Below the pieces are notes generated by a model, which was not told where the DNA came from, did not search any database, and saw nothing but the letters and a program-made list of their open reading frames with translations. A DNA stretch of 5,870 nucleotides from CBIFVZ01 sp966185765 (GTDB taxonomy: Bacteria > Pseudomonadota > Gammaproteobacteria > Enterobacterales > Enterobacteriaceae). Where the stretch lies: assembly GCA_966185765.1 (NCBI GenBank), contig CBIFVZ010000132.1:1-5870 (forward strand), in the 5' to 3' direction. A program made the translations under genes and the position numbers. Positions 1 to 5,660 of the stretch are shown here, piece by piece (the first letter of the stretch is position 1; each line of letters begins with the position of its first letter).

Positions 1-1
1 T

Positions 2-352
2 GAGCGACTTGTTTTGCTGGTTCAGGCAGTTAATCCGGAATTTAAAGCAGATTCTGTTGTCGATATGTATCTCATCTCCTCTGGTGCAGGGACTCAGAGT
101 GCGGCAATGCTTCTGGCCGAAAAGGTGCGTGATGCTTTGCCGGGCTGTAAGCTGATGACCAACTACGGCGGCGGTAACTTCAAAAAGCAATTTGCACGTG
201 CTGATAAGTGGGGCGCTCGCGTGGCGCTGGTGCTTGGTGAGGATGAGGTTGCAGGCGGTAAAGTAGTAGTGAAGGATTTACGTTCCGGGGAGCAGGAAAC
301 TGTGCTCCAGAATGAGGTAGCGACTCATCTGCAGGCGCTACTGGGTCAGTAA
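2..352 (+). CDS. hisS: Histidyl-tRNA synthetase, C-terminal part (5' end outside window)
   Basis: This is the last 116 codons of a class II aminoacyl-tRNA synthetase that charges tRNA-His with histidine in the cytoplasm; the E. coli enzyme is about 424 residues, so roughly three quarters lies upstream. The frame is open from base 2 (ERLVLLVQ...) and stops at TAA 350-352. The segment covers the end of the catalytic core and the anticodon-binding alpha/beta domain. The stretches LMTNYGGGNFKKQFARADKW and VVVKDLRSGEQ match the E. coli protein almost residue for residue. An internal TTG at base 14 is not a start, because the frame continues upstream. It lies 35 bases before yfgM, as in the enterobacterial ispG-hisS-yfgM-bamB-der block. 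Identification is by recognition and is very secure. Confidence 0.97.
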   Translation, partial: ERLVLLVQAVNPEFKADSVVDMYLISSGAGTQSAAMLLAEKVRDALPGCKLMTNYGGGNFKKQFARADKWGARVALVLGEDEVAGGKVVVKDLRSGEQETVLQNEVATHLQALLGQ

Positions 353-387
353 ACCCGGTAGACTTAGCGTTAAGGAGTAAAGACTGC

Positions 388-1008
388 GTGGAAATTTATG
401 AGAACGAAAATGACCAGATGGAAGCGGTAAAACGCTTCTTTGCCGAGAATGGCAAAGCGCTTCTGGTCGGTGTGGTAATGGGTATTGGGGCATTGCTGGG
501 ATGGCGTTACTGGAACAACCATAAGGCGGATTCCGCTATGGTGACGTCGCAGGAATATCAGAAAGTGGTCAGTAGCTTGAACGGTGATAAACCTGATACG
601 CTTGCCAGCGCTGAAAAATTTGTGACCGACACGCAGGGCTCGTATGGCGCGTTTGCGGCGCTGGAGCTGGCGCAACAGTACGCTGATAAAAGTGAACTTG
701 CAAAGGCGGCAGCGCAGCTGCAGCAGGGACTTAAGAACACAAAAGATGATAATCTGCAGGCGGTATTGAGCCTGCGACTGGCGCGTATTCAGATTCAGCA
801 AAAGCAGGCGGATGATGCGCTGAAAACGCTGGATGTGGTCAAAGGCGAAGGCTGGCAGGCCATTGTTGCAGACGTGCGCGGTGAGGCGCTGCTGAGCAAG
901 GGCGATCGTAAGGGTGCGCGTGATGCATGGAGCCAGGGTGTTGCAAGCAATGCCTCGCCAGCGCTGCGCGAAATGATGCAGATGAAAATAAACAATTTAT
1001 CCAGCTAA
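388..1008 (+). CDS. yfgM: YfgM, single-pass inner-membrane TPR protein (Sec translocon ancillary factor)
   Basis: YfgM is an ancillary subunit of the SecYEG translocon that works with the chaperone PpiD on proteins emerging into the periplasm; in E. coli it is also linked to Rcs stress signalling. The 206 residues equal the E. coli length. A short acidic cytoplasmic N-terminus (MEIYENENDQ) precedes one membrane segment at about residues 24-40. The rest is alanine- and glutamine-rich and helical, as expected of the periplasmic TPR-like domain. The near-invariant tail MMQMKINNLSS ends the protein. Translation starts at GTG 388, preceded by AAGGAG at 372-377, and the resulting N-terminus matches the family. 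The stop is only 10 bases before bamB, implying cotranscription. Confidence 0.96.
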   Translation: MEIYENENDQMEAVKRFFAENGKALLVGVVMGIGALLGWRYWNNHKADSAMVTSQEYQKVVSSLNGDKPDTLASAEKFVTDTQGSYGAFAALELAQQYADKSELAKAAAQLQQGLKNTKDDNLQAVLSLRLARIQIQQKQADDALKTLDVVKGEGWQAIVADVRGEALLSKGDRKGARDAWSQGVASNASPALREMMQMKINNLSS

Positions 1009-1018
1009 GAGGGACCCG

Positions 1019-2200
1019 ATGCAATTGCGTAACCTATTCATGCCAGGGCTGCTTTCTCTGACGCTGCTCAGCGGCTGTTCACTGTTCAGCGGTGAAGAAG
1101 ATGTGGTGCAAATGGCTCCACTGCCGAAAGTGACTAACCAGTTTACTGTGCAGACGGCATGGAAAACCTCAGTTGGAGACGGTGTAGGTGATTTTTATTC
1201 AAACCTGCACCCGGCATCACTGGATGGCACAGTTTATGCCGCCGATCGCTTTGGCAAAGTCAAAGCTGTAGACGCGAATAACGGTAAAGAAGTCTGGTCT
1301 GTAGATCTGTCTGAGAAAACCGGCTTCTTCTCACGTAACCGTTCAGCCCTGCTTTCCAGCGGTGTTGCGGTTTCCGGCAACCATCTGTATGTCGGTAGTG
1401 AAAGAGCGCAGGTTTATGCGCTGAACACGGCTGATGGCAGCATTGCCTGGCAGGTGCGTGTTGCAGGTGAAGCACTCGCGAGTCCGGTTGTGAGTGATGG
1501 TGTCGTGCTGGTACACACCAGTAATGGTATTCTTCAGGCGCTTGATGAAAACGACGGTAGCGTTAAATGGACCGTTAATCTGGACGTTTCTGCGCTGTCT
1601 TTGCGCGGTGAATCAGCACCTGCAACTGCCTTTGGCGCAGCGATTATTGGCGGTGACAACGGGCGCGTCAGCGCGGTGATGATGGACCAGGGCCAGCTTA
1701 TCTGGCAGCAGCGTATTGCACGCACGACGGGCGCGACTGAAATTGATCGCATCAGCGATGTAGATACTACGCCGGTTGTTCAGAATGGCGTTGTTTATGC
1801 AATTGCTTACAATGGCAACATGGTGGCGCTGGATTTACGTTCAGGCCAGATTATCTGGAAACGCGAGCTGGGTTCGGTTAACGATTTTGTTATCGACGGC
1901 GATCGCATTTATCTGGTTGATCAGAGCGATCGCGTACTGGCGCTGAGCACCGAAGGCGGTGTGACACAGTGGACCCAGAGCGATTTGCTGCACCGTAACC
2001 TGACGACGCCAGCCCTGTTTAATGGTTACATCGTCGTGGCCGACAGTGAAGGCTATGTCCACTGGCTTGATACCAGCAATGGTTCATTCGTGGCGCAGCA
2101 GAAGCTGGACAGCTCTGGCTTCCAGACTGAGCCGGTCTCTGCCAGCGACAAACTGTTGATTCAGGCAAAAGACGGTACGCTTTACGCGCTCACACGTTAA
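1019..2200 (+). CDS. bamB: BamB, outer-membrane protein assembly lipoprotein
   Basis: BamB (formerly YfgL) is the beta-propeller lipoprotein of the BAM complex, which folds beta-barrel proteins into the outer membrane; it binds BamA from the periplasmic side. The protein has 393 residues, one more than in E. coli. A lipoprotein signal peptide ends in the lipobox LLSGC with Cys20 as the lipidation site; Ser at +2 favours outer-membrane sorting. Eight propeller motifs of the form (G)xVYxxxxxGxVxALDxxxGxxxW can be counted, starting near residues 70, 121, 161, 207, 257, 295, 336 and 377. The loop ALSLRGES at 192-199 contains the Leu-x-Leu-Arg residues (here L193, L195, R196) that in E. coli (L192, L194, R195) are implicated in contacting BamA. 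A purine-rich AAGAGGGA at about 1007-1014 serves ATG 1019. Confidence 0.97.
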   Translation: MQLRNLFMPGLLSLTLLSGCSLFSGEEDVVQMAPLPKVTNQFTVQTAWKTSVGDGVGDFYSNLHPASLDGTVYAADRFGKVKAVDANNGKEVWSVDLSEKTGFFSRNRSALLSSGVAVSGNHLYVGSERAQVYALNTADGSIAWQVRVAGEALASPVVSDGVVLVHTSNGILQALDENDGSVKWTVNLDVSALSLRGESAPATAFGAAIIGGDNGRVSAVMMDQGQLIWQQRIARTTGATEIDRISDVDTTPVVQNGVVYAIAYNGNMVALDLRSGQIIWKRELGSVNDFVIDGDRIYLVDQSDRVLALSTEGGVTQWTQSDLLHRNLTTPALFNGYIVVADSEGYVHWLDTSNGSFVAQQKLDSSGFQTEPVSASDKLLIQAKDGTLYALTR

Positions 2201-2220
2201 CATGCGCTGAGTTTTGATGA

Positions 2221-2257
2221 AAACGGCTCCTGAAACCCCAGGGGCCGTTTGCTGTTT
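2221..2257 (+). terminator. First hairpin after bamB (terminator-like)
   Basis: A 12-bp stem with one T-G wobble pairs 2221-2232 (AAACGGCTCCTG) with 2239-2250 (CAGGGGCCGTTT) around a six-base loop. The following bases, GCTGTTTT, give a modest T-tract. It begins 21 bases after the bamB stop, so it may end or attenuate transcripts from the hisS side before der. Stem and tail are seen directly; activity is inferred. Confidence 0.6.
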
Positions 2258-2262
2258 TAAGA

Positions 2263-2300
2263 AAACGGCGCAATGTTGCGCCGTTTGATATTCGATTTTT
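2263..2300 (+). terminator. Second hairpin before der (terminator or attenuator-like)
   Basis: A perfect inverted repeat pairs 2263-2273 (AAACGGCGCAA) with 2276-2286 (TTGCGCCGTTT); in practice the tip would open to a loop of four or more bases. A weak T-rich tail (TTCGATTTTT) ends at 2300, only 19 bases before the der start. Its AAACGG and CCGTTT arms repeat those of the preceding hairpin, so alternative pairings between the two are possible. Confidence 0.5.
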
Positions 2301-2319
2301 AAGTGACGAGGCTTTAACA

Positions 2320-3801
2320 ATGGTACCTGTGGTCGCGCTGGTCGGGCGCCCTAACGTCGGTAAATCGACGCTATTTAACCGCTTAACTCGCACCCGTGAT
2401 GCGCTGGTGGCGGACTTCCCCGGGCTGACCCGTGACCGTAAGTACGGTCGTGCAGAGGTAGAAGGGCGTGAATTTATCTGCATCGACACTGGCGGTATCG
2501 AAGGCACGGAAGAAGGTGTAGAAACCCGCATGGCGGAACAGTCGCTGCTGGCGATTGAAGAAGCTGACGTAGTGTTATTTATGGTGGATGCTCGTGCGGG
2601 ACTCATGCCTGCTGATGAAGCCATAGCTAAACACTTGCGCTCGCGTGAGAAGCCCACCTTCCTGGTGGCGAACAAAACGGATGGTCTGGATGCCGATCAG
2701 GCAATTGCCGACTTCTGGGGCCTGGGTATGGGGGAGATTTACTCCATTGCCGCCTCTCACGGCCGTGGTGTGACCAGCCTGCTTGAGCACGTATTGCTGC
2801 CGTGGATGGACGACGTGGCGCCGCTTGAAGAAATCGACGAAGACGAGGCCTACTGGAAACAGTTTGCTATCGACAATGGTGAAGCGCCAGATCCTGAAGA
2901 GGAAGAAGAAGCCTTCAACCCACAGGACTTGCCAATTAAAATCGCCATTGTCGGGCGGCCAAATGTAGGTAAGTCCACACTCACTAACCGTATTCTGGGT
3001 GAAGATCGCGTCGTGGTCTTTGATATGCCGGGCACTACGCGTGACAGCATCTATATCCCGATGGAACGTGACGAGCGTGAGTACGTACTTATCGACACTG
3101 CCGGGGTGCGCAAGCGCGGTAAAGTGACCGATGTCGTGGAGAAGTTTTCGGTCATCAAAACGCTCCAGGCCATTGAAGATGCTAACGTTGTACTGCTGGT
3201 GATTGACGCTCGCGAAGGTATTTCCGATCAGGATTTATCGCTGCTGGGCTTCATTCTGAACAGCGGGCGTTCGCTGGTGATAGTCGTCAACAAATGGGAT
3301 GGTTTGACTCAGGAAGTGAAGGAGAAGGTAAAAGAGACGCTCGATTACCGTCTGGGCTTCATTGACTTTGCTCGCGTGCACTTCATTTCAGCGTTGCACG
3401 GCAGCGGTGTAGGTAACCTGTTTGAATCCATTCTCGAGGCCTATGACAGTTCGACGCGCCGTGTGGGGACTTCCATGCTGACACGAATCATGACTATGGC
3501 TGTTGATGACCATCAGCCGCCGTTGGTACGCGGGCGTCGTGTTAAGCTTAAATATGCGCATGCAGGGGGTTATAACCCGCCGATTGTGGTAATTCACGGC
3601 AACCAGGTCAAAGATTTGCCGGACTCCTACAAGCGCTATTTAATGAACTATTTCCGCAAGTCGCTAAATGTAATGGGCACGCCTATCCGCATTCAGTTCA
3701 AGGAAGGGGAAAACCCGTACGCGAACAAACGCAATACGCTCACGCCGACCCAGATGCGCAAGCGCAAGCGCCTTATTAAGCACATTAAAAAGAGCAAATG
3801 A
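2320..3801 (+). CDS. der: Der (EngA), double-GTPase ribosome biogenesis factor
   Basis: Der is an essential GTPase with two G domains in tandem that acts in maturation of the 50S ribosomal subunit. Both domains are complete. Domain 1 has GRPNVGKST at residues 9-17, DTGG at 56-59 and NKTD at 118-121. Domain 2 has the identical P-loop GRPNVGKST at 212-220, DTAG at 259-262, NKWD at 324-327 and SALHGSG at 357-363. An acidic linker rich in Glu and Asp (about 165-200) separates them. A KH-like RNA-binding domain follows from about 385, ending in a very basic tail (MRKRKRLIKHIKKSK). The length of 493 residues is close to E. coli's 490. GACGAGG at 2305-2311 is well placed for ATG 2320. The tandem hairpins upstream suggest expression partly separate from bamB. 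Confidence 0.98.
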   Translation: MVPVVALVGRPNVGKSTLFNRLTRTRDALVADFPGLTRDRKYGRAEVEGREFICIDTGGIEGTEEGVETRMAEQSLLAIEEADVVLFMVDARAGLMPADEAIAKHLRSREKPTFLVANKTDGLDADQAIADFWGLGMGEIYSIAASHGRGVTSLLEHVLLPWMDDVAPLEEIDEDEAYWKQFAIDNGEAPDPEEEEEAFNPQDLPIKIAIVGRPNVGKSTLTNRILGEDRVVVFDMPGTTRDSIYIPMERDEREYVLIDTAGVRKRGKVTDVVEKFSVIKTLQAIEDANVVLLVIDAREGISDQDLSLLGFILNSGRSLVIVVNKWDGLTQEVKEKVKETLDYRLGFIDFARVHFISALHGSGVGNLFESILEAYDSSTRRVGTSMLTRIMTMAVDDHQPPLVRGRRVKLKYAHAGGYNPPIVVIHGNQVKDLPDSYKRYLMNYFRKSLNVMGTPIRIQFKEGENPYANKRNTLTPTQMRKRKRLIKHIKKSK

Positions 3802-3834
3802 TGCTTCGTTGAATCGTCATCTGTTGAAATTAAT

Positions 3835-3864
3835 AAAAACCCGCACTTTGCGGGTTTTTATTTT
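3835..3864 (+). terminator. Intrinsic terminator of der
   Basis: An 11-bp perfect stem pairs 3835-3845 (AAAAACCCGCA) with 3849-3859 (TGCGGGTTTTT) around a very small loop; opening the tip pair gives a five-base loop. The T-rich right arm and the following ATTTT form the tail. The A-rich left arm could let it work in both directions. It lies 33 bases after the der stop and closes the housekeeping block. Confidence 0.88.
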
Positions 3865-4160
3865 AAGGATTTTGGTTTGTGTTATTTTATTAGCCAAATC
3901 ATGATGGCCTGTGCGAAATAAAATATAATAGAGTGTCATTTTTTGTTTGCAACAAAGCGTGAAAACATTGCTTTCATCAGTAAATAATGTGCTTAATATT
4001 ATAAATGGATTTGTATAATAAAATTAATTTTTATCAAAGGTGAAATAATTATTATCGTTGTCCTGGTAATGGGGTGCATATAACCTCTCTTGCGTCAGAT
4101 AATTAAAGCCTCTTAATATCTGATGAGGATTTATATCATCCATAAATAAAGGAAATGAAA
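3865..4160 (+). promoter_or_regulatory. AT-rich leader upstream of the LPMO gene with candidate promoter elements
   Basis: No gene is visible in this stretch, which is conspicuously AT-rich compared with the genes on either side. Candidate sigma-70 elements are a perfect TATAAT at 4014-4019, without a convincing -35 box, and TTGTCC 4058-4063 with TATAAC 4079-4084, whose spacer is a short 15 bases. A second TATAAT occurs at 3924-3929. The gene probably has its own promoter here because the der terminator lies upstream. The AT-richness would suit silencing by H-NS-type proteins, but that is inference; the exact promoter cannot be assigned by eye. Confidence 0.35.
4095..4123. repeat. Imperfect inverted repeat in the LPMO leader
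   Basis: TCAGATA (4095-4101) pairs with TATCTGA (4117-4123) and TTAA (4103-4106) with TTAA (4113-4116), with one unpaired A at 4102 and a six-base centre. It lies about 40 bases upstream of the LPMO start, so it could be an operator or a hairpin in the mRNA leader. It has no T-tract and is not a terminator. Function is unknown. Confidence 0.4.
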
Positions 4161-4760
4161 ATGAGCGATAAAAAAAATGAGTTGCGCCACGGTCATGTTT
4201 TTAGCCCGGAATCTCGTGCCTATTTTGCATGGCAGGAAGGCAAACTTGATACCGGTGCATTGAATCAGCGCGAAGCCGGTAAATTTTTCCCGGCCACAGC
4301 CTCAGGTCTACGAGATGCTTTTGCCGCAGATGATGTCGTTAACAGCATGCCGCCAGCGGATGGTCAGATTGCCAGTGCAGGACAAGCAACCGGTAAATTT
4401 CTGGACACCCCAGGCTCTGACTGGAAAAAGCATGATGTAAAAAGCGGTGATACGCTAACGGTGTCCTGGAACTACAGTGCATCGCATTTAACGCGTCGCT
4501 GGAACTATTTTATGACGCGTGAAAACTGGGATCCGTCACAGCCGCTTAGCCGCGCTCAGTTTGAAGAAAAGCCTTTCCACACGGTGCAGCTTAACGAGCA
4601 GCCTTTCTGGTCACACAACAATGCCCTGCGTCCGCCACAGCCGACTGTGCATGATATGACCTTGCCAGAGAGAACAGGCTATCACGTGATGCTGGCGGTA
4701 TGGGAAGTTGCTGATACCGGCAATGCGTTCTATCAGGTCATCGATCTTGATTTTAAATAA
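4161..4760 (+). CDS. Lytic polysaccharide monooxygenase (AA10, chitin-binding type) without signal peptide
   Basis: AA10 proteins are copper enzymes that oxidatively cleave chitin or cellulose. Family signatures run along the whole chain: HGHVFSPESRAY at residues 10-21, PADGQIASAG at 65-74, RRWNYFMTRENWDPSQPLSR at 112-131 and VMLAVWEVADTGNAFYQVID at 176-195. The copper-binding histidine brace is present as His10 and His109 (in SASH), with the usual axial-site Ala107 and Phe190. The protein is odd in two ways. His10 is preceded only by the polar leader MSDKKNELR instead of a Sec signal peptide. It also has no cysteine, although the Serratia homologue CBP21 has two disulfides. ATG 4161 is preferred over ATG 4155 because AAAGGA at 4148-4153 is properly spaced only from 4161. 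The gene is monocistronic between two terminators. The domain call is firm; substrate and export route are unknown. Confidence 0.9.
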   Translation: MSDKKNELRHGHVFSPESRAYFAWQEGKLDTGALNQREAGKFFPATASGLRDAFAADDVVNSMPPADGQIASAGQATGKFLDTPGSDWKKHDVKSGDTLTVSWNYSASHLTRRWNYFMTRENWDPSQPLSRAQFEEKPFHTVQLNEQPFWSHNNALRPPQPTVHDMTLPERTGYHVMLAVWEVADTGNAFYQVIDLDFK

Positions 4761-4774
4761 AATAACGCGTTAAT

Positions 4775-4806
4775 AAAAAATCGCAGCCAGACGCTGCGAT
4801 TTTTTT
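4775..4806. terminator. Strong, probably bidirectional intrinsic terminator after the LPMO gene
   Basis: A perfect 13-bp stem pairs 4775-4787 (AAAAAATCGCAGC) with 4793-4805 (GCTGCGATTTTTT) around the loop CAGAC, followed by a further T. The A-run on the left arm gives an equivalent T-tail on the other strand, so it can also stop minus-strand transcription arriving from the holin side. Confidence 0.92.
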
Positions 4807-5103
4807 ATGGTGTTATTCCACAGTCTGTTTAATTCCTGCCTTTTAGTGCAACCCATCAGCGCCTTCTGGCGTGTAAAATTCTTATTCTTCCTGTTAGTGA
4901 TGCACAACAACCTGGCGAAGATATCCAGAGTGCTGGCTAACTGAAGGCTGTTGATGAGTATTTTATTTCAACAGCGGATTCCCTGTTTACGGCACTCCTG
5001 GTAACGAAATAGCGGATGGTGACAGTCGGCGAAAAGCGAAAGGAAACCTGTCTTGTATGCAGTAAATCAAGGGGCTGGAGAGCGAAGGAATACGAGGTTA
5101 GCT
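4807..5103. other. Stretch of about 300 bases with no convincing gene
   Basis: I see no protein gene here with a plausible start and ribosome binding site; a 14-codon ORF at about 4900 lacks one. A small hairpin (CGCC TTCT GGCG) sits near 4860-4872. Base composition is more even than in the leader before the LPMO gene. With a hairpin ending at 5230 and no strong minus-strand tail there, a + strand transcript crossing this stretch is conceivable: an untranslated leader or a small RNA. It could equally be the remains of a decayed gene. Confidence 0.35.
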
Positions 5104-5241
5104 ATGTTTTGTGATTCCATAGCAGGCGTATACATGTACCGTAAAGGCGAAAGCGTTTCTGTGGTGGCAAAAACGTCTCTTTTCGGGTCGTTAATAATGG
5201 GCTATAGCGGGCATTTATTTAATGCCCGCTTTTCTGAATAA
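5104..5241 (+). CDS. Possible small protein, 45 codons, unrecognised
   Basis: An ATG-started ORF encodes 45 residues beginning MFCDSIAGVYMYRKGESVSV and ending FNARFSE. GAGGT at 5094-5098, five bases before the ATG, is a near-ideal ribosome binding site and the main reason to list it. The frame is also open further upstream from a TTG at 5053, which would add 17 residues (preceded by AAGGAAA near 5040-5046). There is no clear membrane segment, signal peptide or known motif. Its last codons overlap the end of the convergent holin gene by 27 bases and run through a hairpin. The setting beside a holin suggests a phage-derived gene, but I do not recognise the family, and it could be a chance ORF in a noncoding transcript. 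Confidence 0.35.
   Translation: MFCDSIAGVYMYRKGESVSVVAKTSLFGSLIMGYSGHLFNARFSE
5206..5233 (+). terminator. Hairpin at the convergent gene ends, terminator-like
   Basis: A perfect 10-bp stem pairs 5206-5215 (AGCGGGCATT) with 5221-5230 (AATGCCCGCT) around the loop TATTT. On the + strand it is followed by TTT, a short tail; on the minus strand the following bases (ATAGCC) give none, so termination of + strand transcripts is more likely. The holin stop codon sits at the loop edge and the + strand small ORF reads through the whole hairpin. Confidence 0.6.
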
Positions 5242-5520
5242 AATGATATCAAACATTTTTTTAGCTGACTGGATATCCGTCAAGCTGAAAAAACCGGCCA
5301 TCAGCACTTTCATGTAGTCACTAAAACCCAGCTCAAATCCCAGTAGAGCACCCAGCGTACCAGCGAAGACAGAGACAACAATTTGTCTGCCGAGGGAGGC
5401 CCAGCGCTGTGTTTTGAGTCGGCTGCGCTTCATCAGTTCTCTGACAATGCCTCCCCACAGTGAAACAAAAAAAATACATAGCCACATAATATAGCTTTCA
5501 GTTGAAATAGTGATCTGCAT
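5215..5520 (-). CDS. Small phage-type holin (LydA / holin superfamily III-like)
   Basis: Holins are small membrane proteins that assemble into lesions in the inner membrane and let lytic enzymes or cargo reach the periplasm. This 101-residue protein has three hydrophobic stretches at about residues 10-27 (YIMWLCIFFVSLWGGIV), 46-64 (RQIVVSVFAGTLGALLGFE) and 68-82. A basic loop (RELMKRSRLKTQRW) joins the first two. The W-G-G at the end of the first segment, the basic loop and the V-S-x-F-A-G motif are the pattern I associate with LydA-type holins. AGGA (minus strand, about 5528-5531) serves the ATG at 5520. No lysozyme, endopeptidase or spanin gene follows; the next sequence downstream is the hairpin. 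The unknown gene on its right is on the same strand, 140 bases upstream. The topology is clear, the family less certain. Confidence 0.7.
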   Translation of the reverse strand: MQITISTESYIMWLCIFFVSLWGGIVRELMKRSRLKTQRWASLGRQIVVSVFAGTLGALLGFELGFSDYMKVLMAGFFSLTDIQSAKKMFDIILFRKAGIK

Positions 5521-5660
5521 GTTATTTTCCTGTCATTAATTTTTTTAAAAGTATCAAAACTGGCACGTAAAGAGCGAATGCATTAAGTAATTAGCCAGAT
5601 AATGAATTTATTCCCTGGTGCTAAATGTGTAATTAGATGAAAATTTTAAATATTGTGGTT
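5521..5660 (-). promoter_or_regulatory. AT-rich gap upstream of the holin gene
   Basis: The 140 bases between the unknown gene and the holin are AT-rich and hold no ORF. GTAATTAG occurs twice in the same orientation at 5587-5594 and 5629-5636, 42 bases apart. I cannot pick a convincing -35/-10 pair for the minus strand, so the holin may have its own weak promoter here or be transcribed with the upstream gene. Confidence 0.25.

Noticed and set aside
291..330. Possible sigma-E promoter for yfgM-bamB inside hisS (GGAAACT near 295)
   Set aside because: The -35-like word has no properly spaced TCTGA-type -10 match; chance similarity within coding sequence.
370..801. 143-codon minus-strand ORF opposite yfgM
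   Set aside because: It lies wholly antisense to a well-conserved gene, its composition is arbitrary and it has no recognisable motif; a shadow ORF.
2190..2675. 161-codon minus-strand ORF opposite the start of der
   Set aside because: It is Ser/Arg-rich as expected from the antisense of the Der P-loop region and crosses the hairpin region; not a gene.
3942..3956. Short inverted repeat TTTGTT-TGC-AACAAA in the LPMO leader
   Set aside because: Six AT-rich base pairs around a three-base loop is weak and expected by chance in such sequence.
4155..4760. Start of the LPMO gene at ATG 4155
   Set aside because: The ribosome binding site at 4148-4153 would nearly touch this ATG, whereas ATG 4161 has normal spacing. 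The choice adds only two residues and does not create a signal peptide.
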